The notes under the pieces are model-generated. The model did not search any database and was not told where the DNA came from. It saw only the letters and a program-made list of their open reading frames with translations. Below are positions 33,201 through 44,018 of a stretch of DNA of 64,000 nucleotides, in pieces. Position 1 is the stretch's first letter. Every line of letters begins with the position of its first letter. The position numbers and the translations under genes are program-made. Source of the stretch: Brachypterus glaber. Its lineage: Eukaryota; Arthropoda; Insecta; Coleoptera; Kateretidae. Location: assembly GCA_958510825.1 (NCBI GenBank), contig OY294045.1:11211916-11275915 (forward strand), in the 5' to 3' direction.

Positions 33201-36200
33201 TTAAAAAGGAAGCTAGTTAATCTGAACAATCGTGTTGCTGATGTTAAATTACCTACAAATTAGTTTTTCCCTACTTATTAGTAACTATGGTTGCATTTTA
33301 ATTGTTGACGCGTGCATTGTTTGAGTCTTTCAACTTTAGAATCTTTTTAGGTTATTATATTTTGACAAAATCGACAGAGGCTATCAAATATTCTATTTTT
33401 ATAGGGTCACTACATCCGGCGGTGGTTTTTTGACATTAATAAATATTTATGTCACATTAATCACCATGTTAATCTACAGAATATGTACCTGCAATAATTA
33501 AATTTGCTTCCATAGCTACAAGTTCAACTTTTAAAGGTAATTTAACATCAGCAACAGTATTGGTCCACTTAAAGCGTTCTTATTTTTGAATTAAACGAAG
33601 ATGGATTTTTTTGACATTTTTCTCATATTTCCCAGAGGGTTTTTAATATACCCTCAAATCTCTGTACGCGAGTTCTGGAACAGGCTGTATACGTGTTCTA
33701 TTTTTACCCACATACATTTTTAAATTTTTTTTTGCAGATACAGTCAAAGGCTGGCATCGAATATGTTTTGCCTTCCTCATTCCTATTTCAAAAACCAACA
33801 TTCAAAACTTGAACAAACGCGTCAGGTTACAATTATACCACTGCGACAGTTCCAAGAAGGAACTGCCAGACGAATGCTATCTCTGGAAAACCTGGAAATC
33901 CAAGAAAATGAAAAAATATCCATCAACCTTCTACGTTTCAATAAAGTCCATAAAATCTCCAGAAAAAGTATCGAAATCTTTCAGATCAAAGACACCGCTG
34001 CAAAACGAAGTAAGTAATGCAGCATTATTTTCGGATACTTTTAAAAAATCTGGCGAAGAAGCTGGCCCAGATGATCAAGAAATAACTGGAACTTTGGAGA
34101 AAAAAGACGAAAAATTGGATTTGGAAAAAGACGAACAGGATTGGGGAAAAGACGGCAAATTTCAAATTCCAAATAAATGCACAAAAAAGTTGGACAGTTT
34201 CGAAGAAGGATGTTTGATCCACAAATTCAGTAATAATGGATTGTACCTGGCTTGTGCTGTTTATATCAGCGAAATGTATTTCATAGTAGTTTATTCTGTA
34301 AGTAAAATGCAGGTCCAAATATTAAGCAAATGTTTTATTAAAGGAAATATGATGTTATCTTTGAGGTTTTTAGTAGATAACTCAATTAGTATAAACCCCC
34401 AAATTGTGAAGTAATAGAAAGTTGTTCATTTCCAAACTAGAAAATCGGCAAAGATGATTTCATGATTTTATTTTTGAGTAGAGAGAGTTGTTTAGCAGAC
34501 CTAATTATATACCCTGGTAGAAAAGTACATAAATCTAACTTAACATAACATTAGATTAATGACATTTTTATGTTTAGTCTCTAACGTTATACAAAAACTT
34601 TATAAAATACATAAATCTAACATTAAAAACTAACGTTTGACAAAAACGTTATAAAATACATAAATCTAACGTTAGTTATATGACTTTTTTCTAAACTTTT
34701 TCTAACTTTCAATATTTTTTGACTTTTCATTGATAATACGTAAGATACAGTAGAAAATATTCATTACCAGAGTTGATACTTTCATTAAATAACAGAGTCG
34801 GGCAACAGGGATTTTAAATTATTTCTAATCTTTGGTGAGTTTGTTTAATATATAGTATGAGATCTGTGTACTAAATACGGACAATAATATATATGCGTTC
34901 GTGAATATAAAGTTTTTCTGCGAGGTAAACGTATTTATCGAAATTTAACGAAATTATGTTTAAAAATATTATGATTGCTAAAATATATTAAGATTATTTC
35001 ACAGATCTGTGGATTATTTATATGAATAATTTTTTCTCCGGATGCCATTTTATTAAAATTCAGTGCTACCAATACGACAGGTAGAAATTCAACAAGAGGA
35101 AGAAGAAGATCCTACGAAAGTTAGATTTATAACGTACTTATAACGTATTTCTAACTTAAAAATCTAACGTTAGCTTAACGTTTGTAACTAACGTTAGATT
35201 CTAACGTTAAAAAGCGGGACATTTGTAAATATTTTATAACGTACTTTTATACAGTTTTCTAACATTAGAAAAACGTTATTCTAACGTTAAATTTCTACTA
35301 TTTTTGCGTGCGGAAAAGGCTTTCTTTCTACACCCATATGCTTGCGGAAAGACTGATCTTTCCGCACGCTCGTAGGAAAAGAATTTTACCAGGGGTAAGT
35401 CGGTTTATTTGGAGGGACGAATACTGATTTTTATTATGCCAATATTGTCTCAAACTGCCTCAATATTAAATTGGATATCTTTTAAAAGGACGAAAGTTGC
35501 CTCCACGTGACTCCCAAAAAAAAAGTCTATTTTTTTTCTTACCCCTCGGAATATATAAAATTATTTTTTTCAGGTAAAATCTTTTGAAGAGGTAAAAAAT
35601 TTTCCATGTCATCAAGGTCTGATATATTCCATTAAATGGTCAACAGATGATAAGTACATTTTTACAGCTTCAGCAGACCACACAGTGGCAATTTGGAATT
35701 TTATAAAAAATTGTTTGGTTCAGGTAAATTTTAATTATGATAATTTATAACACTGTGTATGTATGTATGTATGTATGTCTGTCCGTCACGTTTTTTTTTG
35801 CAAAATAACTCGAGGACAGAAATGATGATGATGAAAATTTTCAAAATTTCGGAAAACCTTGTAATCGTGCAAATTTTTTTTTCGTATTTTTGCGTTTTGT
35901 GACGTTTTATGTCGATATAAATTTCAAGCAAAAAAAAAAATTGTCGGTCGGTCTATGGTTCTGTCCGGGAAATCTTGTATCCACGATAACCTAAAAACGC
36001 TTTAAGCTATAGACTTGAAATTTGTCATAAAGGTATGTTACCAACATTGGGGTGGGTAAGGGGGGCAAATGCGGTAAATACAATAATTTGAAAATTGCTA
36101 AAATGGGGGGGGGGTTTTGAGGTTGCTGAAATCGAGTATGATATTAAAAAATTTCTAACTCCACCCCCACGGGGGAAGGGGGTAAATATTTTTAAACATT

Positions 36201-39200
36201 TTCAGTATTAAGTCAAAATTGGTGTATAGGGGTTTTTGGGGACGACGAAACTGAATTTGATAATAACATTTTTCCAATTCCACCCCCTAAGGGGGTGGGG
36301 GGCTTAAAAATGATAATTACATTATTTATGTAATTTTGTTTTACCTTTTATTTAGTTTTTAATTTTTTCATCTATGGTGAATACTAAGAAAGTTACGTCT
36401 AGAAACAACTTTTTACATTTTGGAGGTGAGGACGAGTGCGCTGGAAAAAAATGATAATAAAATTTTTTGTGTAGTTTTATTTAACATTTTATGTAGTTTT
36501 TAAACTTTTCTTTTATTTTAAATAATAAAATACGACTAAAACAAAAATTTAACCCCCCTTTTACCCCCTTTCCCTCAACCGATTTTGCTCAAATACGAAT
36601 TTGTCCAAGATAATATAGAATTACATGTGCATACCAAATTTCAAGTCGCTAGCTCAAAGCGTTTTTAAGTTATCGTGGATATACACAGACAGACCGAGAG
36701 ACCGACCGACAAACAGACAGACATAATTTTTTGCTTATTTTGATTTTTCTCGACGTTTAAGGTAAAAATAAGATGATTTAAGCATAAAAAAATTGATTTT
36801 TTTTTTCTATCACAATACTTTTTCGTAAAAGTATAATGTATAATATCAAAACACTTTAAAAAAAAGATTGTATGAATTTTTCTGCTAATGGAGCTCTCTA
36901 CAACTAGAATTATGAAACAAAATACGTCTACCCTATCTCTATCTCATTTGTGCTACACTTTCCAGCCAACCAAATAAATACTGTATTTGTTTTTCAGACA
37001 ACAAATACAGTATTTATTTGGTTGGCCGGAAAGTGTAGCACTGAGCGGCTCGAACGAACATAGCTAATGTGAATCTGTAGAATAAGATAATTCTACTAAA
37101 ATTTAGATGGCGCCAGTAATTTCTTTAATAAAAATAATATAGTTACACTTTTCGCCCGGCCAAGTAAATATTGTATTTGTTCAACAAAGAACAAATACAG
37201 AATTTGTTTGGTTGGGTGGAAGTGTATGTATGTCTTCTATCCTTTTTGGGTAGAACTTTTGTCCCTGTCTAATCTAACAGGAGAAATCGCCATTGCTTCA
37301 CAATAGAGCTTAAAAAAAATTAAATATTTCTTATTTGATGAACAAACGCGTTTAAACGGTTCGACCTAATTTTACAGATATTGCCACATCCGAGTTTCGT
37401 CTACACAGTCGACGTTACCGAACAAAATATTATTGCTTCCGGTTGTTTTGATGGTACCATCCGAATATGGTCATTCGAGGATGCTGGGTACCATTTGAAT
37501 CAGGAATTGGAAGTCCATAGGGGATTTGTGACCAGCTTGTGCTTCAATAAAATGGCGAGTTTGCTATATTCCGCGGATTCTGCCGGAAAAATTTGCGTTT
37601 GGGAAGATATTGGCAACGATTGGAAATACAAAATGTAATAAATAAAAGGCACACTGCAGTGTATATGTAAATTAGTTCAGTTAAGCCAACTGGCCAGCTG
37701 GGTCAACGTACTAAAAAGTCATATAGAGTGAAATCCGGAGACCTTCCTGGCCACTATATTACTTTAAGCAAAAATTCGCAAAAATAATGTTATCTGTAAT
37801 TTATACTGTAAAATTAGTTAATTAATCTTATACTCAATAGGCATAACTCATATATAAGTTACCAAAGCTAGGTTCGGTTTAACTGCTGTTAAATTTTGGC
37901 AAGAGCTATAACTTCGGTTTATTCAGTTTTAAGTTTATAAATCTCAACATCTTAAAAATTTGGTATCCTAAAACTTATATCGGTTGTCATATAAACTTCC
38001 CTGGTAGAAAAGTACATAAATCTAACTTAACATAACATTAGATTAGTGACATTTTTATGTTTAGTCTCAAACGTTATACAAAAACATTATAAAAAGTCCA
38101 AACGATTTGATTTGATTTGAAAATTATATAAATCTAACCTTAAAAACTAACGTTTGACAAAAACGTTATAAAATACATAATTCTAACGTTAGTTTCCCAA
38201 CTAAATTCTAACCTTTTTCTAACCTTATTCTAACTTTAAATATTTTCTAAATTTCCATTTAAATTCCAAGCTATAGTAAAAAATACTCATTTTAGACAGC
38301 TATGTGCCTAGGTTTGATAATTATTTATTATTTCTATAATAAGTTTTAAAAAATATCCCCCAAAAGTCAAAATTATAGTCTGGCAACGCTGTATTAGAAT
38401 TAAAAAAATATTTTGAGATTCTGAATGTATAAATAAATATTAACTAACTAAATCTAAAGTTTTTCTGAGAGGTAAACGTATTTATCGAAGTATAACAGCA
38501 TATTACACGAAAAATATTTAAGGCCACCTAAAAAGATGGCTATTTTTAAAATTTATTTTAAAAATGTAACGAAATTATGTTTAAAAATATTATGATTTCT
38601 ACATTATATTAAGATTTATTTATATGAATAAATTTGTCTCCAGCTGCCATTTTATGATGCAGGTAGAAATTTTCTTGTTGGCCAGGCCCCCTCCAAAAGT
38701 TAGAATTTAAACGTACTTATAACGTTTTTCTAACTTAAAAATCTAACGTTAGATTAACGTTTGTAACTAACGTTAGATTCTAACGTTAAAAAGCGGGAGA
38801 TTTGTAATATTTTATAACGTACTTTTAAATTCCAATTCCAGTTTCAGATTAATCCCTGAAGATGTCTCTAGTAGTAAGAGACGAAACGTCGGAAAGTGAA
38901 AATCCATTAACACGGTCTAAACCCGAAAGTGAAAGTTCTTTATACTTTTATACAGTTTTCTAACATTATAAAAATGTTATTCTAACGTTAAATTTCTACC
39001 AGTAACCCCTTTATAAACACGAAAATCCTTTTTATCGTAAAAAATGTGCTGATTCAAATTGTTTTTCATTCAACAAATATTTACATGATTACTATATCAG
39101 TAGTTCATAACTACTTTAATCGAGGTAGAGTTGTTTTTGTTTAAAAAAATAACATTGCTTAAATCTAAATAAACAACTAAAATGAATTCATTTATTAATA

Positions 39201-42200
39201 AACTAATGTCTAATCCCCATAAAAAATTCAGATTTAAAATCAATCAGTAATTTAAACAATCACAGACTGAAATCTACCCCTTTAATCCGTGTCTGTGGTC
39301 TAAAGAAGCCCGGCAGAGCATCCTATCCATTGAAAATCATATCACAATTTCCTTTTAATAATTTACTTTATAAAGTCGTCTTATATTAATTTTTTGCTTC
39401 AAAAGTCGGTGAGAAGCAATTCAATCTGTATTTGCAGAAAGAACGGATTCAATGTGTTGATCCGTGTATACGGATTGATACGGATTAACAATATATCTGC
39501 ATATGCAGATAGAGGGATTGACGATTGATGAATAAAAGCAGCTTTACGGTAAAGCCTTTACCTAAAAATAATTCAGAGAGTTTTGATTTTGGGTTTATTT
39601 TATAGGATACCGTCAACCGGGGTGAAATCGATCAGCAGGGGTGAAACCAATCATCACGTTTTTAGTACTGGTAGTATACAGCAGTCAGCACGCGGCGAAA
39701 GTCGACAAGTTACTGCAGGAAATATCAGTCTTTACGAGAACGGACACGAAAAAGGTTTATTTTGTCAGTCTGTCGAGATACGTGGGTTGTTTTAGAGGTG
39801 TAAAATAAGTAGTTTTTGGAAACTTGTGGAAACGTTTGGTTGTGCAGAGTCACAGAAAAGAGCTGAGCGAACGTGTTAAGTAAATTTGAGTTTAACTATT
39901 ATCTGGCCCTAGTAGTAAAAAGTTTTTAGTTTTTTTATCAATATTGTGTAATTTTTTATTTACATTTTTATAAAAAGTGGGAAAATGGTGGGGTGAAATC
40001 GATCACTAACTAATTGGTCTAAATAAAGCTTTCTTTGTCATTAAAGTTTTTTTATGAGTCTTTTTTGTAGGAAATCGAAGTACTTTTAGTAAGTGCTTTA
40101 CACTAACCCCCTCACTCCCTCCCAAACCATTTAAGAAATAATTTTAAAAAGTTTAAGATAGTATGTACCTTTTTGACAATAAATACACGTTTTTTACTAG
40201 TTTTTTAACTTTTTTTCTTTATTTAAAAACGAAAGAGTTTTTTTAAAACGAGGATGAATCGGTTTCACTCTTGAAGTTGCTAGGGTCAACCATACGTGAA
40301 ATAAAAGAGGTGATTGGTTTCACCCCCCCCCCCCCCTAGTACGGGGTAAAACCGATCAACCTTTAAAAATATACATATAAAACTACTTTGGTTATTTTGA
40401 CAGTGGTGACAGTTAGAAATACTCGAAACTTCAAGCTTTGACATATATTTTTTTGGATTTTTATTTTTGTAAGAAAACCGAAAAAACCCAAAAAACAGCA
40501 AATTTTGACCGGTTTCACCCCCGTTGACGGTATAGGGCCGCAAATAAAAACACAATTTTTCGGCCTTGAACCGGAATTGAAACTAATTTTTTTGACGTTT
40601 TTGTCGCAAAAACCGAATTTTTAAAAATATCTCAAGATCGGTGCATCCTAGGACAAAAAACGTTCTATATGAAAATAAAGAGGACCAAATTCCCAACATT
40701 TTTTCTCGTATGTATTTTTTTGTACTTGACTTTTAACTAATTCACGGCACCGCCTTAAACGTTACACTATAGGTTTTTAGCGTTTTATTTTTTTTTGGGA
40801 AAAACCTAAATTTTTCTTTATTAGGGCATATCCTCAGGCATACTACATAAGAATGCGATACCGTGATTGGCTGACAAGATATATCTTGTATACATGACGG
40901 CACATCAAGCCAATCACGGCAGCGCACTCTTATGTACTATGCTTGTTATGCTAGCCTGTGGATATGCACTTAGTCGATAAGGCATGCCTCGTAGAACATT
41001 TTAAGTCAAAATTAAAAAATATCTATCTGGCGGTTTCTTTTGAAGTTTTGTAAAATTACAAATTTTAAAATAATTTACTCATTATCTCGAGATTCCGTAA
41101 ACTGATTTTCGATTAAAAATCACCATTTAAACCAGATAGACAATGAAAAAAGTGACCCCTTCCTGTCACCATGGGCGTACCCCAGGGGACGGTGTTAGGG
41201 CCTCTTTTATTTTTAATTTATTTTAATCAGTTGTGAGTGGCCTGCTTAACACTACCTGACCTCTGGAGTATTACTGATTATTTTGTATCCGAAATTTTTT
41301 ATAGGAATAATATGATTAGAAATAAAAAAATTTTAAACGGACTAATCACAAAGTTTAACAGCGATTTGCGTAGTTACCTTTTGCTAAAATTTAACTTAGA
41401 TTAAACCAAAGCTAGCTCTATCTATATTCTCAGAATTTAACGTGTATTTATTTTTGATTCTAGGGATTTGCCAATTTTGGACGTAAAGGGAACAATAATA
41501 AATCACATACAGTTATTTCCAAATGAGAAAAAAATGCTTATTCATACAAGAGATAGTACTTTAAGAATCATTTCTTTAAAAAACATGTGTGTATTGCACT
41601 GGCTACAAGGAGCATTAAATGAAAGGTTTGTACATATTTATTGTAGGTACGCAGTTGAGAATAAGGATAAACATGAAACTGATTCATAAAATTTTACAAC
41701 GGCTATAAAATGGCGGATTTTTTTTTGTTTTACGGGAAGTGGCATGAATATGTTTTTTTTTTAATGGAACACACAATATTTTACAATTTTTAAATTCAGC
41801 TAAAAATTCTATGTATTGTTTTTTTACTTTTTTTTTCGTTTTCGTTTTTATCGTATGAAATCGAGATATACATAATTTGCCTTGTTTTTACTTACTTAAG
41901 CTTAAAAAAATATAAAACTAATATTAAAATAAAAAAATGATCTGTGACAGCGAATTAGAGAAAAAACGGATTTTTCTCCTGAACTCCAATTTTTTTATGT
42001 CCTTGAAACTTTATTTGTAGAGTATTTTTCCGATATTTTTCCTATGCTAAATTTATAATTTACTTTGAAGATTACGTAAGTAAAAAGAAGGTGAATTATG
42101 TGTGTCTCGTTTTTATACGATAAAACCGAAAACGAAAAAAAAAGCAAAAAAAACAATCCGAGGGGCTGACCGCGAGGAAATCTTTTGTACAAGCCAAAGG

Positions 42201-44018
42201 AACTCAGGAGGAACTCCAAGGAACTCTGGAGGAACTCTTTGTAAAATGGAGGAACTCTTTGCAAAATTGAGGAACTCCTTGCAAAATGGAGGAACTCTTT
42301 GCAAAAAGGAACTCCTTTGAACAAATTTCAGACGCGGTCAGAAACTCAGAAACAATTATCATTTATCACCCATGTGGATTAACGTTTTTATGTTCAAACT
42401 AGATGAGCCGTTACAAACACTACAAAACATCCTACCTTTGGGCGTCAATTTTTTTCCTGAAGGTGCGCCAAGTTTGGTAGAAACCGTCAGGGGGACAAAG
42501 CTTCTTTTTTTCCAGAAGATAAACTTGGGGCGCCAATTTTTGTCTTGAAGGGGCGCCAAGTGTGGTAGAAACCGCCAGGGACAAAGCTATTTTTCCTGAA
42601 GGTAATCTTGGGGCGCCAATTTTTGTGTTGAATGAAGAGGCGCCAAGTTGCCAAGTTTGGTAGAAACTTTCAGGGACAAATCTTCTTTTCTTGAAGCTTA
42701 ATTGGGGGCGCTATTCTTTACTTGAAGGGGCGCTAAGTTTGGTAGTAACCGTCAGGGACAAAGCTTTTTTTATGAAGGTATTTTTTTGGGCGCCAACTTC
42801 TTTTTTTGTAGAGGCGCCAAGTTGAAACCGCCAGGGAAAAAGCTTTCTTTTGATGGTGCCTTATTGGCAGTAGTGCTTGCACAGCGGTAATTTGTACGGC
42901 TTATTTGCCAAAAATTACCGAGGAACTCTTAAGGAACACGAGAGGAACTCCCAAGGAACTCTGGAGGAACTCCGAGGAACTCTTTGCAAAAAGGAACTCT
43001 TTTGTACAAATTTCAGACGCGGTCAGCCCCTCGAAACAATCAGAATTTTCGGCTGAATTCAAAATTGTAGAAAATTACAGGGTGTTCCATTAAAAAAAAA
43101 CATTTATACCACTTCCGGCGAAACCAGAAGTGAAACAAAAAAAATAAATCCGACATTTATAGCCAATGTAAAATTATATAAATCACCATAATTTCGTTTT
43201 TATCGAATGAAGATTAATCTTAATTTTAGTGGACATAAATAAAACCAACAAACTAATAACTCTTCTTTCTAGAATACGCATACCGTTAAAATAAAGTATC
43301 GCCAACATCTCGGTTTGTTTGTAAACAAATAGTAGGTAGGCCTGAACAATAACAGTTACCAGTAACTGGTATTGTTGTCTCTGTTAGAACAAAGATGTGC
43401 GAGTAAGACAGACGAATGTTTATGTTGCCGACGTTTTTGTCAGTTTTAACGAATGAAATGCCTATTCTAGAAAGAAGAGTTATTAGTTCGTTGAATAAAA
43501 CTCATCTGGTATACAAAAAAATATTTTTCGCGAAAAAGGGTTCCTCCTTAGCCTTACATTTTTTTTCAAAAAAAAATTATTTTTCGAAAAAAGATTAAAA
43601 AGAAGATTTTTTTTTCCATTTTTTTTATTTTTTTTATATTTTTAGGATTCAGATTGTAAGCGACATATCTCACTGTGGAAATTACGTGATTACAGGCAGC
43701 GAAAACGGCTTGGTAAACATATGGAATGCGAAAAATGGTGAAGATGCCAATATATATGACCCATACATAACCAAAGCTAATTATTTGACCATCAACTGCA
43801 CACAATTTCACCCAAAAGCGAATTATGTTTGCCTGTCACATTATGGCTCTAATTTACCAATTTTGATCTACAAACATGAGGAACCAAAAGAGGACATTGA
43901 ATATAAAAAGGAAGTTAAGTTAAAGAGCAAATTTACTTTAACAAAACAGAGACAATCGGATGATATTAAGTTTGATTTTAAAGGCCTTTTACAAAAAATG
44001 GATACTTTGTTAAAATAA
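24227..44018 (+). CDS. AHI1: AHI1 / jouberin homologue, WD40 protein of the ciliary transition zone
   Basis: AHI1 is a ciliary transition-zone scaffold, mutated in Joubert syndrome in humans. Coding exons: 24227-24722, 27253-27720, 31624-31891, 31958-32094, 33738-34312, 35574-35723, 37378-37634, 41464-41625, 43646-44018. All phases agree; total 2886 nt, 961 residues. The N-terminus (KQKFDALLKSALQKTK) resembles the start of human AHI1, followed by a charged, low-complexity Lys/Ser/Glu region to about residue 320. Exons 3-5 hold a beta-rich, C2-like region (IVNITIHKTDNLLINSFIIHP, YILPVMTHSY, PSWEETIIINEDF). Exons 5-9 hold WD40 repeats (SADHTVAIWNF, ILPHPSFVYTVD, FDGTIRIWSFED, LIHTRDSTLRI, GSENGLVNIWNAKNGED). 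The protein stops soon after the last blade, without the SH3 domain of vertebrate AHI1. Intron 3 is only 66 nt, while intron 2 is 3.9 kb and filled with repeats. The exon 5 donor (CAG|gtccaa) is weak but gives the expected junction. Confidence 0.95.
24870..25096. mobile_element. MITE of the GCGTTATT/TTTTGGCTACCCCCC family
   Basis: Hairpin with arms AAGTATTACGTAACGCAAAA and inverse; central CCCCCTATTAGGGGGG. Same family as 26536-26763. AHI1 intron 1, just after exon 1. Confidence 0.75.
25110..25965 (-). mobile_element. tRNA-derived SINE, copy B, split by a foldback element
   Basis: Parts 25110-25215 and 25798-25965 match copy A. The B-box reads GGTTCGATTC, a better match than copy A. The 582-bp insert at 25216-25797 divides it. 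Confidence 0.75.
25216..25797. mobile_element. TA-flanked foldback element inside SINE copy B
   Basis: Ends CCCAAACAGCACA and TGTGCTGTCTGGG, TA on both sides. Interior has many repeats of AAGACGTCTTAA/AAGATGTCTTTAA type near both ends. Confidence 0.8.
26172..27109. mobile_element. hAT-like element with a nested MITE
   Basis: Ends AGTGGCGCACCCAGG and CCTGGGTGCGCCACT; flanking 8-mers ACGCAAAC and ACGCAACC match 7 of 8. Contains the PIF/Harbinger-like MITE at 26536-26763. AHI1 intron 1. Confidence 0.8.
26536..26763. mobile_element. PIF/Harbinger-like MITE
   Basis: Ends GGGGCTGTCCATATATTA and inverse, flanked by TTA on both sides. Long arms include AATTCATACACTTCA and CGCGTTATT with inverses. 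Relatives at about 24870-25096 and 17985-18112. Confidence 0.75.
27738..28600. repeat. Partial hAT-like element with AGCGCCGCAGG repeats
   Basis: Starts with CAGGGGCGCCCGCAGGATTT, like the end of the 26172 element. Contains AGCGCCGCAG near 28001, 28122 and 28524, a decayed match near 28245, and shares this motif with 26248. No right terminus recognised; end is approximate. Confidence 0.55.
28336..28485. mobile_element. Short hairpin element, copy 1
   Basis: Inverted ends near GCCTATCC and GAATAGGC, shared core GGCACATCAAGCCAATCACG with the copy at 40824. In AHI1 intron 2. Confidence 0.7.
28600..30080. other. Central AHI1 intron 2
   Basis: AT-rich. Several GGAAATTT/AAATTTCC blocks on both sides (28665-28735, 29890-29940) suggest a decayed repeat related to the minisatellite at 30081. 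No genes. Confidence 0.45.
30081..30370. repeat. Degenerate minisatellite
   Basis: About five units of roughly 55-65 bp built on GGAAATTTCCTTAAAAAATGTG plus a spacer and GATTTTCTAAAATGGAA. AHI1 intron 2. Confidence 0.7.
30429..31042. mobile_element. Foldback element with CAGGG ends
   Basis: Ends CAGGGCGATCAGTA and inverse TACTGATCACCCTG, arms include GGTTGGTCCGGAA and inverse. AHI1 intron 2. Confidence 0.75.
31225..31588. mobile_element. TAACGTTAG-rich MITE, copy 1 (short)
   Basis: Ends CCCTGGTAGAAA and inverse, TA on both sides. Packed with the palindrome TAACGTTA. AHI1 intron 2. Confidence 0.8.
32095..33101. other. AHI1 intron 4, left part
   Basis: Holds a (TAG)n run near 32110, a (CTGT)n run at about 32348-32372, and AT-rich DNA. 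No coding signal. Confidence 0.5.
33102..33687. mobile_element. Foldback element with CAGCCTGTTCCAGAAC ends
   Basis: Ends CAGCCTGTTCCAGAACTCGC and inverse; TA on both sides. AHI1 intron 4, ending 50 bp before exon 5. Confidence 0.8.
34512..35395. mobile_element. TAACGTTAG-rich element, copy 2
   Basis: Same ends as copy 1, longer interior (about 880 bp) shared with copy 3 (GGTAAACGTATTTATCGAA). The right part has an extra hairpin GTGCGGAAA..TTTCCGCAC. AHI1 intron 5. Confidence 0.8.
35724..36951. repeat. AHI1 intron 6 repeats
   Basis: A (TGTA)n run at 35757-35778 leads into a repeat also found inverted at 26320-27050, including CCGGGAAATCTTGTATCC and the AAGCGTTTTTAAGTTATCGTG block. Confidence 0.65.
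36952..37043. repeat. Hairpin element, copy 1
   Basis: GTGCTACACTTTCC..CCAACCAAATAAATA and inverse; a weaker copy follows at 37144-37228. AHI1 intron 6. Confidence 0.8.
37144..37228. repeat. Hairpin element, copy 2
   Basis: Diverged version of 36952-37043, arms TACACTTTTCGCCCGGCCAA and inverse. Confidence 0.7.
37999..39003. mobile_element. TAACGTTAG-rich element, copy 3
   Basis: About 1 kb, same family; interrupted at 38826-38945 by a short insertion flanked by ACTTTTA. Right end decayed. AHI1 intron 7. Confidence 0.8.
38827..38943 (+). mobile_element. Short retroelement fragment with a hammerhead-like motif
   Basis: About 117 bp inserted in copy 3, bounded by ACTTTTA on both sides. Contains CTGAAGA, a stem GTCTC/GAGAC and GAAACGTC, the layout of hammerhead ribozymes known from Penelope-like elements. 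Assignment is inference. Confidence 0.5.
39610..40530. mobile_element. TA-inserting foldback element with GGGGTGAAAYCGATCA repeats
   Basis: 921 bp, ends CCGTCAACCGGGGTGAAA and inverse, flanked by TA on both sides. Both ends carry repeated GGTGAAA-C-ATCA type motifs in both orientations, the same design as the element at 12361. No coding capacity. Lies in AHI1 intron 7 inside another repeat. Confidence 0.8.
40824..40972. mobile_element. Short hairpin element, copy 2
   Basis: About 147 bp with long inverted arms (CATAAGAATGCG, CGTGATTGGCT and inverses). The same element occurs at 28336-28485. Confidence 0.7.
41146..41253 (+). pseudogene. Non-LTR retrotransposon reverse transcriptase fragment
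   Basis: From about 41167 one frame reads VTMGVPQGTVLGPLLFLIYF then stops. This is the conserved reverse transcriptase box GVPQGSxLGPLLF of Jockey/RTE-type elements. Only about 25 codons survive. AHI1 intron 7. Confidence 0.75.
41700..42158. repeat. Copies of the CACTTCCGG / AAGGTGAATTATGTG repeat family
   Basis: Inverted relative to 20957-21452 at 41715-41905, then a direct-orientation copy from about 42070 that is cut by the hAT-like element at 42159 and resumes at 43042. AHI1 intron 8. Confidence 0.6.
42159..43033. mobile_element. hAT-like element filled with minisatellites
   Basis: 875 bp, 16-bp ends CGAGGGGCTGACCGCG, exact 8-bp duplication AAACAATC (42151-42158 and 43034-43041). Inside are repeats of about 20 bp around GAGGAACTCTTTGCAAAA at both ends, and about five repeats of 75-90 bp around GGCGCCAAGTTTGGTAGAAA in the middle. 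In AHI1 intron 8. Confidence 0.88.
43246..43493 (+). mobile_element. hAT-like MITE pair, copy 1
   Basis: 248 bp, ends CAACRAACTAATAACTCTTC and inverse, exact 8-bp duplication AATAAAAC (43238-43245, 43494-43501). In AHI1 intron 8, 152 bp before the last exon. Confidence 0.9.

Larger units (their letters stand above)
39540..41110. repeat. Second copy of the 6408-7219 foldback family, interrupted twice
   Basis: Segments 39540-39607, 40533-40823 and about 40971-41110 match the 6408-7219 family (GATCGGTGCATCCTAGGACA, TTCACGGCAC, GGCATGCCT). They are separated by the TA element at 39610-40530 and the hairpin element near 40824-40970. Confidence 0.7.
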
